The translations under genes and the position numbers were made by a program. Source: Mesostigma viride (lineage: Eukaryota; Streptophyta; Mesostigmatophyceae; Mesostigmatales; Mesostigmataceae). From it: 60,000 nt of DNA. The notes under the pieces were generated by a model. That model saw only the letters and a list, made by a program, of their open reading frames with translations. It did not search any database and was not told where the DNA came from. Shown here piece by piece: positions 21,862 to 31,438 of the stretch. Within the stretch, counting starts at the first letter, position 1; every line of letters starts with the position of its first letter. The stretch lies in NCBI GenBank assembly GCA_009746045.1, contig RPFO01000175.1, positions 250,001-310,000 on the forward strand, read 5' to 3'.

Positions 21862-22830
21862 TCATGCCAAAGGTCCTATGTTCGATCCCTTGCTGGTAGC
21901 TTCTGAGCTTTCTTATTTTCTGTGTTCCGCGGAATCTCAGATTTGGGCCGCTATCGTTTTCACGTTTATTGCTTTCTTATCCGACGACCATGTCGTGGCT
22001 TGCTCGTGTGACATCTGGGGCATGGTGTGATTCATGGGTATGGGTTGCTCTGCCATAAGAGTGAGTGTTGGGTCATAAATCGTGTTCTACACATTCGCTG
22101 CATGCAATCATGCCAAAGGTCCTATGTTCGATCCCTTGCTGGTAGCTTCTGAGCTTTCTTATTTTCTGTGTTCCGCGGAATCTCAGATTTGGGCCGCTAT
22201 CGTTTTCACGTTTATTGCTTTCTTATCCGACGACCATGTCGTGGCTTGCTCGTGTGACATCTGGGGCATGGTGTGATTCATGGGTATGGGTTGCTCTGCC
22301 ATAAGAGTGAGTGTTGGGTCATAAATCGTGTTCTACACATTCGCTGCATGCAATCATGCCTAAGGTCCTATGTTCTATCCCTTGCTGGTAGCTTCTGAGC
22401 TTTCTTATTTTCTGTGTTCCGCGGAATCTCAGATTTGGGCCGCTATCGTTTTCACGTTCATTGCTTTCTGATCCGACGACAATGTCGTGGCTTGCTCGTG
22501 TGACATCTGGTGCATGGTGTGATTCATGTGTATGGGCTGCTTTGCCATAAGAGTGACTGTTGGGTCATAAATCGTGTTCTACACATTTGCTGCATGAAAT
22601 CATGCCTAAGGTCCTATGTTCGATCCCTTGCTGGTAGCTTCTGAGCCTTCTTATTTTCTGTGTTCGGCGGAATCTCAGATTTGGGCCGCTATCGTTTTCA
22701 CGTTTATTGCTTTCTGATCCGACGACAATGTCGTGGCTTGCTCGTGTGACATCTGGTGCATGGTGTGATTCATGTGTATGGGCTGCTTTGCCATAAAAGT
22801 GAGTATTGGGTCATGAATCGTGTTCTACAC
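21862..22830. repeat. 246-bp tandem repeat, four units
   Basis: Units start at 21862, 22108, 22354 and 22600. The last is cut short at about 22830. Units 1 and 2 are nearly identical, and 3 and 4 share extra differences. Each contains TGTTCGATCCC, loosely like a pol III B box, and ends with GTGTTCTACACAT. Each can encode a 60-70 residue frame ending at the same stop, but I take that as chance. Confidence 0.9.
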
Positions 22831-23194
22831 GTGCTGATTTTCCATTCCTGTGTTCTGCTTTTGTTTTGCATTCTTTTCAGTTTGTGGCGCATACAAACGG
22901 CACCGACATCTTCAATTCGGGGCATCAAGCTATGCAAGCGGCCTTGTGAAAGACAGCCATGGCAACATAGTTGTAGTCATCTTCTTTGAAAAAATTGCAG
23001 CAAGCTAGAGAATTAGACGAGTTTATGGCAGGGCCATGTCAAGAAATCAATGCACAAAAGGACGGCTTTCATACGTAAATAAATTATTTTTTAATTAAAA
23101 AAAAACTGTTTCCTTGATTGCCTTGCTGAAATTATGTTGGCAGTGCTTGCTGCTCTCATAATCTGTTTTTCACTCTCTTGTGGTTTTTCATTTT

Positions 23195-23437
23195 TCTCAG
23201 TTCTCGTGATTTCTCACTTTTCTCAGTCCGAGTGAAGTCTCACTTTTCTCAGATTTTCAAATTCTCAATTTCTTCTCAGCTCTTCTCAATTTTTCTCACC
23301 CCCTTTTCTCAGGTGATTCTCAGTTTTTCTCAGCTCTTCTCAGTTACTTCTCAGCTCTTCTCAGTTACTTCTCAGTTTTTCTCGGCTCTTCTCAGGTTTT
23401 TCTCAATTTTTCTCAGGGTTTCTCAGTTTTCTCAATC
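23195..23437. repeat. Right subterminal array of TTCTCAG motifs
   Basis: Around 20 copies of TTCTCA, nearly all in one orientation, including a 22-bp tandem (CTCTTCTCAGTTACTTCTCA). The right end of the transposon (TAGTG) follows at 23447-23451. Confidence 0.85.
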
Positions 23438-24003
23438 CTGACTTCCTAGTGTTCCTGGATCGCATGGGGCTGAGTGTGGATGGGAGAAATGCAGCTAGGA
23501 TGTTTGCTGATCAGACAGATGGGACGTGGCCAGCCTTGCAAAAGGTTATTTTCAATATCCGTCCATCTGACAATGCTGCTTGTAAGGCAATCCAGGTGAC
23601 TGGTGCCCCTTCAGCCTCCGCTCATCAGGTCCATGGTGACGCCCCTGGGCAGGGTGCTCAGGGAGAAACCAGACCTAGTAGGCGTCAGAGGGCTAACAGG
23701 CGCAGGCAGAATGGTAACCAGGGTGGCAAGGGCCAGCAGCAGGGATCCAAAGGCAAGGGTCAGCAGCAGGCTGGTGGTCACCAGGGTGGTCAGCAGAACA
23801 AGGGTGGCCAAGGGCAAGGCAAGAGCCAGGGCCAGGGCACCCAGGCCAGTCAGAGCAGCCAGAACCAGGGTGGCCTGAAGAAGGCTGCTGCTGGGAAGGA
23901 TGACAAGTGCTTTGGATGTGGCAGGACGGGTCATTGGCGACGTGACTGCCCAGACCAGGCCAAGTCTGCTGGAGCAGGCTCTGGCCAGGTGGGTAAGCCA
24001 TGA

Positions 24004-24412
24004 CTTGAGATGTTGTCCCCTGTAAATAGTCAATCACCCCTAGTGGGACGAACAGTTGTACATAGTAATGGGGGTGTCCCTCTTGTGCAGCAGCAAGGGG
24101 TTGGGAATGATGAGGTGCTTCCACTCAATGATTGCAATAACGCTGCTGCAGCAGTGGAATTCCCTGTGCCTGTGGCAGGTGCAGGGTCTCCAGTTGTTGG
24201 GGTTGACTCTGGGAGTCAAGCCGCCAGACTGGAAGGACCTGCAGCTTCTGTGGGAACCGGGGCTGGCTCTGGGAGCCGAGCTACCTTGGAGGAGGTCCCT
24301 GGAGCAAGAGAACAGCAGGTGGGTCGTGCTATCCCAAGCACACAGTCTTTGTCACGTTCCTCTCTGTGCAGCCAGGCTGACAGGGGGTTGAGCTAAGGAC
24401 AAGGGTTGGAAA
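24004..24412 (+). other. Copia-B linker where the integrase core is missing
   Basis: A Gly/Ser/Val-rich frame (24010-24396) corresponds to the disordered Gag-integrase linker of Copia-A. Directly after it comes the integrase C-terminal domain. The zinc region and D,D,E core that Copia-A and Copia-C carry at this place are absent, consistent with an internal deletion near 24390. Confidence 0.65.
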
Positions 24413-26899
24413 ATGCTGAGGCCCCAGGTGGGACTGAGGGTCAGGATGTGGAAGGAACCGTCATTACCAGGCAAGCGTGGCAAGTGGCAAGATGGGCAGA
24501 TAACCCATGTTGAGGAAGCTAACCATTCTTGTCTGGTAGCTTTGGAGAGTAATCCCAAGCACGTGTACAGGCTATCCTGGGCTCACGTCAAAGAGAGAAG
24601 GCCAACTGCAATCTGGCCTGAAGACGGCCCTGATCCTCCCTTGGAGGGAGATGAGCAGGATGAGAGCCAGGCAGCAGATGCTAACCCACCATGCTTGGAT
24701 TATGGTCTGTCCTGGATGGATGAGGGTGAGCAGGAGTCTGCTGAGACGTCTGTCACAAGGCCAGAGGTGGCCAGGGCTGCACCACAGTCCAGGGGGCTGC
24801 TTATGGCGGACATCATTCGAGCTCTGCAGAACAGCAAGCGTGATCCCAAGGTATCTAAGCTCACGGGATGGGGGTCATGTGGGGCACCAGCACTAGAAGT
24901 GGATACCAACTCACAGGTGTCCATTCTAAGGGTAGAGGATGCTGCAGGCTTGCAGTGGTCATCCCCTAGCTGCCTAGCTGTGTCTGATTTCTCTGGGAAT
25001 GTGTCCATGAAGATCTTGGGAGAAGTGAGTGTGCCTATCCTGGGGGTGCCCACCACGTTCAGTGTGGTTGAAGGGTATCAGGGGCCTGCCATTCTAGGTC
25101 AGAACTTCTTGTGCTTACCAGGGGTGAGGATATCCTCTGAGGAGCTAGCATTAGAAGGGCAGGGCCGCCTTCCCTTGCAGAGATATCGCTACTCCCAGGG
25201 TCTTAGTGTGGCTGTAAGGGCTGTGAGGGGTCTAGAGGCAGAGGGTCCTGATACAAAGGAGCCCATTGCTGGGGACCTGCTGATCCTCCCTACTACGTTT
25301 GACCCACGTGAGTTGGGTGTGCAGAGGTACCAGATCCCAGGAACGAGTCCTGTACCTTGGCGCAAGCTAGTGGAGATGATGCAAAGCCCCAAGATGGCTA
25401 AGGCATGGACTCTTGGCTTTGTTGCTTCTGGGCATGAGTGGATAGTTGCCAACTGTGCAGAGCCTGTGGATGTCCTCCCTGAGGATCACCAGCTGCTCAG
25501 ATTGATGTTTGTCCTCAAGCTCAAGGAGGTAGATGGCGTGCAGGTGCCACATGTTAGACCAGTTGTGACTGAGTACCATGGCACTGGACAGTTAGCAGAT
25601 GAGGAGCTTTACACACCAGGGATGCTGCATGATACATGGAGGATTTTGTTGTGCATTTATTTGTCTTTTCTGCAGAAGGGGATACCCTATAGCTCTGTGT
25701 TGGTAGATTTCAAGAGGGCTTTTCTTAAGGGTGATCAGCAGGAAGCACAGGATACTTGGCGCACAATACCCCCTTTCTTTGTTAAGGTGCCTGCAGTGTG
25801 GAGGGCAGAGCTGAAGACGAGGTATTTGAGGATTCTCAAAGGCGTGGAAGGCCTTAGATCGAGTCCCATCATCTGGAGGAAGAGCTTGGAGAAGTACCTC
25901 AGGTCTGTCTGTGGTCTCTCAGTCTCTCCAGTTGATCCTTGTCTGTTTCAGGGTAGCTATGAGGGGCTGCCAGCGTTTGCCTCCCTGCATGGTGATGATC
26001 TGCATCTCCTGGGCCATCCCACTTGGCAAGAGTTGACTCTGGCCAGGATCCAGAAACGGTTTGAACTGGGTAAGATCCAGTACATGGTTGAGAATGAGCC
26101 CATGGTGTTTTGTGGAATGCAGGCGACCTTGGTCCAACAGCAGGGTACATGGTCCATCCAGCTGGAGGGTGGTAAGGATTATCCTCAGCAGATCATAGAT
26201 GCCTTGCAGGAGCCCATCACCCAGGCCAGATGTGCAACAATACGAGGTATGTTGGCATGGCTGGCCAGCATTTGTGCTCCTGACCTGTTGGTACTGAGTC
26301 GGTTGACCGATTCCCAACTGGTTGAGGTGGGTGCTGAGAGAGTGGTAGAGGCTGTTCGCATGTCTCCCCCTCTCATGCTGGGTCCTTTGGATTTGTACAG
26401 GCCTTTTGACATGATGCTCTATGTGGACAGTTCTATGGATAGTAGGAAGGTCACAGAGGTCAGGGGCCGTGCAGCAGCATTAATATCCCTGGTGCAGGAA
26501 CAGTCCTCTCTGGTCTGCTGGTACAGTCGGTTGCAGAACAGGGTAACTCCCAGCAGTGACATTGCTGAGTGCAGGGCAATCTGTGAAGGGCTTCATACTG
26601 CTCTTTACTTGAGGGAGCTATTTTACCAGCTATGTCAAGTGGCTTCCTGTCGGTTGCAGATGCACACACTGGTAAGAACTGACAGCATGGGCATGGTGCA
26701 GTTTGTGCACAGGCAGCTGGCCAGGAGCAGGGACCTTGATTATTTGTTGCTCAAGGAAATGTCTTGCTTAGCTAACATTGAACATGTGGCTGGCGTGGAC
26801 AACCCTGCAGATGCTCTCACCAAGCTGGAGGAGAAGGCTGAGCTGCAATACCCTTTGCTTCGTGGGCTCATGGCCTCCAAGGGGGGAGGGCCAGAGTAG
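24413..26899 (+). CDS. Copia-B polyprotein: integrase C-terminus, retropepsin-like, RT, RNase H
   Basis: A continuous frame of 828 residues. Residues 1-65 are the integrase C-terminal chromo-like domain (MWKEPSLPGKRGKW...HVYRLSWAHVK). Residues 66-150 are disordered. Residues 155-260 are a retropepsin-like fold with DTNS (164-167) for DTGA and PAILGQNFL near 228. RT spans about 340-620 with DFKRAFLKGD, LRSSPIIW and HGDD (526-529) for the usual YVDD. RNase H spans about 660-820 with LYVDSSMDS, AECRAICEG, RTDSMGMV and NPADALTK. It should process and copy the element RNA, but without an integrase core it cannot integrate alone. It is the best-preserved pol of this lineage in the window. Confidence 0.9.
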   Translation: MLRPQVGLRVRMWKEPSLPGKRGKWQDGQITHVEEANHSCLVALESNPKHVYRLSWAHVKERRPTAIWPEDGPDPPLEGDEQDESQAADANPPCLDYGLSWMDEGEQESAETSVTRPEVARAAPQSRGLLMADIIRALQNSKRDPKVSKLTGWGSCGAPALEVDTNSQVSILRVEDAAGLQWSSPSCLAVSDFSGNVSMKILGEVSVPILGVPTTFSVVEGYQGPAILGQNFLCLPGVRISSEELALEGQGRLPLQRYRYSQGLSVAVRAVRGLEAEGPDTKEPIAGDLLILPTTFDPRELGVQRYQIPGTSPVPWRKLVEMMQSPKMAKAWTLGFVASGHEWIVANCAEPVDVLPEDHQLLRLMFVLKLKEVDGVQVPHVRPVVTEYHGTGQLADEELYTPGMLHDTWRILLCIYLSFLQKGIPYSSVLVDFKRAFLKGDQQEAQDTWRTIPPFFVKVPAVWRAELKTRYLRILKGVEGLRSSPIIWRKSLEKYLRSVCGLSVSPVDPCLFQGSYEGLPAFASLHGDDLHLLGHPTWQELTLARIQKRFELGKIQYMVENEPMVFCGMQATLVQQQGTWSIQLEGGKDYPQQIIDALQEPITQARCATIRGMLAWLASICAPDLLVLSRLTDSQLVEVGAERVVEAVRMSPPLMLGPLDLYRPFDMMLYVDSSMDSRKVTEVRGRAAALISLVQEQSSLVCWYSRLQNRVTPSSDIAECRAICEGLHTALYLRELFYQLCQVASCRLQMHTLVRTDSMGMVQFVHRQLARSRDLDYLLLKEMSCLANIEHVAGVDNPADALTKLEEKAELQYPLLRGLMASKGGGPE

Positions 26900-27834
26900 A
26901 CCAAACAGCCTTGCTCTAGGTGGGAGGCATCCCAGTGGGCTGGGCAGCCACGTGGTGGCTGACAGCAGGTCCTTCAGAGTTCAGACACACTCTGCTGGAC
27001 AGGGGTCAGGGTGGAGTCACTCCCCTGGCTGAGAATTTCGCCTGGCTCTGTCATGGAGCTGCAGAAGAGTCTTAAGGACTTTGTAATGGGCCTTGGGTCT
27101 TCATGGAATGGACCCTGCAAGGGCAGCCCAAGTGTTGGCTCTAACAGGTTGCTGTACATTTGTATATATTCTCTGTAACCAACCTGTTGCATGCTAATAA
27201 AATCCCTGGTTGTGTGACCATGTTGGACGTGGTTGCCAGGGGCCTCACTATGGGTTATACTCCTTTATAATAAAACATAATCTTGTTATTGTCATGTCTT
27301 GTTGTTTGTGATGCTCAGTTCCAGGAGCTGATCCAAACCTGGAGGATATGGGGTGGGGTTCGATTCCCCAGCTGACCTCAGCCTGGCATGTATGAATCCT
27401 GAGTGAGACTCAGTGAGGACATGGGCTCCCCATGTGTTGGCTAACATTTGTCAGGGCTCTCTCAGTCTTTGGAAGGATTTAAAAGATAAAGGAGGCTCCG
27501 TGGCGGGCGCCATATGAACGGGCGCCTGTGATAACTGGATGACCAGGAACTCACAATAGTACGTTCATGGACTCCTCTATCCAAACTCCTCTGACTAAGT
27601 GAAGACCTAACTTTAATCTACACCAGGTTCCCAAAGAAAGGGTTGGGATGTCATGTGGGTCAGAGGGCAACCTTTGAACCAATGAGCAGGCCTAGCTAAT
27701 ATTTGGAGGCACCTCAGGTTCCAAAAGAAAAGGCAGGTCTGGTCTCTGAGAGGGATCAGATGTCTGAAGGCTTGTGGGGACAGTGGCTGATAGGTTCTCA
27801 GGCTGGTCCAAGCTCCAAAACAAGAAAGGGTTGG
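26900..27834 (+). other. Copia-B 3' noncoding region
   Basis: 935 bp between the pol stop and the 3' LTR, with no gene seen. It contains a tRNA T-arm-like hairpin (27354-27370), two GGGCGCC boxes (27505-27511, 27520-27526), a 10-base complement of the post-LTR sequence (27554-27563) and a purine-rich tract ending TTGG directly before the LTR. Confidence 0.65.
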
Positions 27835-28488
27835 AGTTAGCATATTGGGGCACCAATGTGCTAGATGGATGCAGGTTGAGGAGACCTTTCCAACGCCGTG
27901 TCAACCGCCTAGAACAGACAAGGGACGAGAAAGTTATCAAGTCCCGAAGTACTGCCGACCGGTGGGCGAGGGCGGTGCACACTCAGGGCATAGTGGACAG
28001 GACACGTGGCAGGCCGTGCCTGCACAGGCTTAGCCTGGACTCTCACGTGACTGGGACACAGTGTACTGAGGGCTCAACGGTACTGTGGCTAGTAGAAGCC
28101 AGTAACCAGCCAGCAGGTCTGCAAGGATGTAAGTCCTTGCAGGACTGTGGCAGGTCCTGTGCTGTCCTAGACACAGGATAGCCAGAGATTCCTGTATGCT
28201 GCCTGCAACGAGGATGCAAGGCAGCGATACGAGGCTCTGGCAATGTAGCGTTGCCCAGCGTTGCTCATGACCGAGGAACAAGGATGGAACGAGGTTGCAT
28301 ATAGCTCGAGGCTCAACGAGGCAACGAGCGTCTTCACACACGAACCTTGGTCGTCACGACGAGTGGCGAGCCTATCGAGGGTCGTAGGCCTGGTGTGAGG
28401 ATAAAGGTTGCTAGCCAGCAGCCTAGGGTCATTCCAGCCGGCAAGGACCAGGAGCTCACAAGCTCTGCTGACGAGTTGCTGCGCAAAT
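27835..28488 (+). repeat. Copia-B 3' LTR
   Basis: Apparently identical to 17147-17800, followed by the duplication CCACC (28489-28493). The preceding AAGAAAGGGTTGG looks like the polypurine tract. Confidence 0.9.
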
Positions 28489-28706
28489 CCACCCTCGTGC
28501 CCAGCACGAGGATGCATGGGGTCAGACATTCTTACAGCTGCACCAGCTGTCAAGGACGTCTTCATAGGAACCTGTACCTCTCCAGGTGACCTGGGGCCAC
28601 CCTGAACCTGGAGATCACCCTCTTGTTGCCCAGATATAAAATCTGCATTGGAGCACCTGGCCTCCCCCTTGGGTGAATTAAGGTGTGTAGGGGTTGCCTC
28701 AGACAG

Positions 28707-29816
28707 TCACTGCTCCTTGTTGTCTTCTTGCTGACTGCCCTTTGAAGGCTGGCCTGCCTGGGACTTGTTGTTGTTCTTGTTGTTGTTTTTGTTATTCTTG
28801 TTGCTGCCCTGGCCCTGGGTCTTCTTGAAGCTGGGACACTCCTTCTTGATGTGCCCCCACCCCTTGCACAGGTAGCATTGTATCTTTGACTTGCCCTGGC
28901 CACTGCCCCCGTTGTCAGATGCGTTGCCCTGCTTGGGCTGACCACCCACCCGCCTGAACACCGACTTGGAGTGTGACCTCCCGTCAGGGTCGGGTGAATG
29001 ATTGGCCTTCCGCTTGTCGTGGTTGCCCCTACGCCCTCCTTGGCTTCTGTCAGCCTCGGACGATTTGGAGCCCCCCTGGGTACGCCCACCTGCGTGGGTA
29101 GCCTTCACTGCTGGCACTCCACCCTCAAACAGCTCCTCTGCCTCGAGTGCTTGTTTGATTATGACCTTGTAGGCCTTGAGGGTTGAGTGTGGGGCACACA
29201 TGACCTTTAAGGAGCCACGTGTCGCCTTGTCCAGCCCAGAAACCTTGAGCCAGTTTGTCAGGGCTATGTTGTCAGCAACATTAAAGCCGTGAGCCCTGCC
29301 CTCCTCAACCATTTTACAATTGTAGTTCTGGATCAGGTCTCCCTTCACCTCCCACCCCTGGTATTTCTCCTGCCAATGGATCCCCACTTTCTTCCTCTGA
29401 TCCTCTAGCAGCTCCTTTAATTCTGCCACGTAGCTTGACCAGGCCTTGTTGGCCTTCTTGCACTCTCTAGTGAGGTCCTTTATCTGATCTGTACACTTGC
29501 CAAAAGTCTGGCTACCTATCCAGATCTGGTAATAGTTTGTACCACCGTACAAACTTGGAAACCCCTCTAGCCCCTCCACAAACTCCTCAGCCTGCTTGGG
29601 CTTTGAGTCTGACGTGACAGGTTGCAGTTGATTCACAATAAGCAAACCCTGGGTGGTGAGATCATAATCATGAACAGCTTGTGTATTATTAGGGTTGTGA
29701 TGAACATTGGTAATTTCCCCGGTGACACCCACGTCATCTACGTGAGCTGTCCCACTACCAGCACCACCATTATTCCCGCTGGCTGGGGCACCTTTGCTAC
29801 GGCGCCCGTCTGCCAT
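28707..29816 (-). CDS. Copia-A Gag
   Basis: An intact 369-residue frame on the minus strand. An N-terminal Gly/Ser-rich region precedes a helical capsid-like region (about 85-240; FGKCTDQIKDLTRECKKANK, FNVADNIALTNWLKVSGLDK), which aligns with Copia-B Gag. A basic Gly/Ser region is followed by a single zinc knuckle, CYLCKGWGHIKKEC, and an Asn/Lys/Gln-rich tail. It would bind and package the element RNA. The start is the first Met after ORF0, 163 bp downstream of its stop. The 28494-28706 stretch after its stop leads into the linker of integrase, where Copia-B is inserted. Confidence 0.85.
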   Translation of the reverse strand: MADGRRSKGAPASGNNGGAGSGTAHVDDVGVTGEITNVHHNPNNTQAVHDYDLTTQGLLIVNQLQPVTSDSKPKQAEEFVEGLEGFPSLYGGTNYYQIWIGSQTFGKCTDQIKDLTRECKKANKAWSSYVAELKELLEDQRKKVGIHWQEKYQGWEVKGDLIQNYNCKMVEEGRAHGFNVADNIALTNWLKVSGLDKATRGSLKVMCAPHSTLKAYKVIIKQALEAEELFEGGVPAVKATHAGGRTQGGSKSSEADRSQGGRRGNHDKRKANHSPDPDGRSHSKSVFRRVGGQPKQGNASDNGGSGQGKSKIQCYLCKGWGHIKKECPSFKKTQGQGSNKNNKNNNKNNNKSQAGQPSKGSQQEDNKEQ

Positions 29817-29978
29817 TATGCACTACAAGCTATCCAAAACACCTGAGCAAAGCAGCGAAAGAAGGTATGTACAAAACTGTCTCAAGTGCCGCCTGCGCCG
29901 GTGTCGCCGCCGCCCCCGCGAATCGCCGCTGAAAATTCGACAAAATGCCGACTTGTACTGGAAAACGGGCCGATTTAT

Positions 29979-30716
29979 TCAGTAGTCGAGGCCGCGAAAA
30001 TCACAGTACTGATAGGTGAACTCTGGATCCTCCATATCCGGCGTGTGAGCCGGACCTGCACCGGTATGTATCAAAACCGGTGTGTTCCCCGGCTCGAAAG
30101 TTGCAATTCGCCGACGCGCGACGAGGCGCAGAGGATGAGTAAAAATTGAAAGCAACTCCCAGCCTGCGGGAATCCACTCGCGCAAGGCTGCGAGAAATGC
30201 GACCAGGTTGATGAGTACCTGTCGCTCTCGACTGCGCACGCCGCGTGTAAGCAGCGACAGCAATGCGAGGTCTTGAAATAAATTCGTGGTGACCACCGGC
30301 GCGCCCCCCGTGCGTGTCGATGCCCAGTTTTGCAAATTTCGCTGGTAGCCGGTCAGCGAGGAAATGGCGTTGTCCAGCTCCTCGATAGCAGTGGTGACTT
30401 CGGTCACCGACCGCAAACCGCCACGGACCTGGACCGTAAATTGCGAAAGAATGTTTCGAATTTGGTCCAACGGCGCTCGAATGGCCGGCACCAGCTGCGG
30501 CAGACGGGGGTCCTCAGGAAAATCCCCGAGCAATGGGAGTGCTGCTCGCTGACGATGATGGAGTTCGTCTAGCGAAACCGTGACTTCGTCAAGAAGTTGT
30601 TGCCACGATGGCGCAGCCGGCCTTGGCTCGCGCGGATGCGGAGCCGGTAACGGATCAGCCGGCGGAGCAGCTACCTCCTCATCAGTGGGAATGCGGAATT
30701 CCTCAGAATTGGGCAT
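29979..30716 (-). CDS. Copia-A ORF0 (245 aa), unknown function
   Basis: An intact frame beginning 24 bases after the 5' LTR and ending 163 bases before gag. The N-terminal 40 residues are Pro/Ala-rich. The rest is mostly helical (WQQLLDEVTVSLDELHHRQR, VTEVTTAIEELDNAISSLTG, RQVLINLVAFLAALREW), with a C-terminal acidic stretch (HTPDMEDPEFTYQYCDF). There is no zinc knuckle, protease or membrane signal. A decayed relative sits in the same place in Copia-B, while Copia-C has gag there instead. I do not recognise it. A second structural protein or a nucleic-acid chaperone are possibilities, both guesses. Confidence 0.7.
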   Translation of the reverse strand: MPNSEEFRIPTDEEVAAPPADPLPAPHPREPRPAAPSWQQLLDEVTVSLDELHHRQRAALPLLGDFPEDPRLPQLVPAIRAPLDQIRNILSQFTVQVRGGLRSVTEVTTAIEELDNAISSLTGYQRNLQNWASTRTGGAPVVTTNLFQDLALLSLLTRGVRSRERQVLINLVAFLAALREWIPAGWELLSIFTHPLRLVARRRIATFEPGNTPVLIHTGAGPAHTPDMEDPEFTYQYCDFRGLDY

Positions 30717-30740
30717 GTTCGAGAAAAGGCGAGTAATACG

Positions 30741-31354
30741 AGTTGTGAGAGAGTTGCCCTGAATTCCGCCATGGTTCTTGCAGGAATGTTGCCTTTATTA
30801 AGAATAAGGAACACAGACGTAAGTCACGTCACTTCCAAGACTGCACGCAGCACAGACGACAGGGTCGCAGTGCCAAGAGAACGTGCACGCAAGAACTAGC
30901 GTCCCGGTGCTACCAAGTCACACATATAGGTTGCTAGGGACGCGTCCAAGTATTCAGCTGCACTGTCACAGCTGAACTGTCAATCAATTGATTACACAGA
31001 CTCTGGCACGCCTTTGGCGCGCAGATCTATCAATTGTCCATACGGCTAGTCCTGTGGAACTATCCGTACACTACTCAGCATCAATTGTCTCATAGGTCCT
31101 GGCGCGCTACAGCGCGCCTACCTATCAATTGACCATCAAGTCCTGTACAAGTCCTGTCAACGTCCTGCGGACTATCAAAGTGACACTTGTACATCCTGTG
31201 TCCGTACGCGCCCACAGTGGCGCGCCGGGTACTGTCGGCACAGCCTAGGAGACGTCATAACTTTTACGTTCCTTAACCAAATGAGGCGTTCAAGGTGCCG
31301 CTGGAAAGAGCGTAACAATCTCTATCCATCTAATGTAAATCCTTTACGTTAACT
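30741..31354 (-). repeat. Copia-A 5' LTR
   Basis: Matches 11527-12140 at the same length, with one difference seen by eye (a base of the terminal palindrome near 31335). The duplication CATGG lies at 31355-31359. The gypsy-1 pol end follows. Confidence 0.9.
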
Positions 31355-31438
31355 CATGGACTCCTGGGGCGGGGCGGCCTGCATCGAGGCAATGCACATG
31401 CAAGGAGCATTACGCAAAAGGTAAGAGATGGGCCAGAA

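Larger units (their letters stand above)
19809..23451. mobile_element. CACTA-type DNA transposon, non-autonomous, 3.64 kb
   Basis: The ends are CACTAGGAAG (19809) and CTTCCTAGTG (ending 23451), with a longer imperfect inverted repeat that continues GG-TTGAGAAA. It is flanked by TT (or TTC if one C is shared) on both sides. About 300 bp at each end are arrays of a TTCTCAG/CTGAGAA motif, as in the transposase-binding subterminal regions of CACTA elements. I find no transposase. The interior holds a 246-bp tandem array, an inverted monomer, and two fragments that read like pieces of proteins. Confidence 0.85.
19108..24003 (+). pseudogene. Copia-B gag, split by a CACTA-type element
   Basis: The N-terminal part (19108-19808) carries a Gag capsid-like helical region (ELDKWLEDMELV, LTWSQFLEGLRQEFSDKVLD, ELQRLTRIREKGAKHGFNLT). 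After the insertion the frame resumes as FLDRMGLSVDGRNAARMFAD, then a Gln/Gly-rich basic stretch and one zinc knuckle, CFGCGRTGHWRRDC, ending at 24003. Removing 19809-23451 and one TT copy restores the frame exactly (DYF then LDRM), so gag was intact when hit. It aligns with Copia-A and Copia-C Gag. A stop at 24001-24003 separates it from the linker. Confidence 0.85.
17147..28488 (+). mobile_element. Copia-B: Copia-like retrotransposon nested in Copia-A
   Basis: 654-bp LTRs (17147-17800, 27835-28488) look identical by eye. They are flanked by CCACC (17142-17146 and 28489-28493) and have ends AGTT...AAAT. Plus-strand order: LTR, broken ORF0, gag (split by a CACTA element), linker, integrase C-terminus, protease-like domain, RT, RNase H, 3' noncoding region, LTR. 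The integrase catalytic core is missing. Its own length is about 7.7 kb. Identical LTRs in an element lacking integrase suggest it was mobilised in trans. Confidence 0.9.
11527..31354 (-). mobile_element. Copia-A: Copia-like retrotransposon nested in Gypsy-1
   Basis: Its 614-bp LTRs (11527-12140, 30741-31354) are flanked by CATGG on both sides (11522-11526 and 31355-31359). The LTR ends are AGTT...AACT. On the minus strand the order is LTR, ORF0, gag, integrase, protease-like domain, RT, RNase H, noncoding 3' region, LTR. Copia-B (17147-28488) splits it between gag and integrase. A solo LTR (14576-15191) splits it between the protease-like domain and RT. Its own length is about 7.9 kb. I found one difference between the LTRs by eye, although the coding region has a nonsense codon and frameshifts. 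Confidence 0.9.

Noticed and set aside
21821-22276. Small repeated proteins in the 246-bp array
   Set aside because: The frame is open only because the unit length is a multiple of three. The predicted peptides end within each unit and start variably.
27354-27370. Genuine tRNA gene
   Set aside because: Only the T-arm is convincing. No matching acceptor stem or anticodon arm could be folded from the neighbouring bases.
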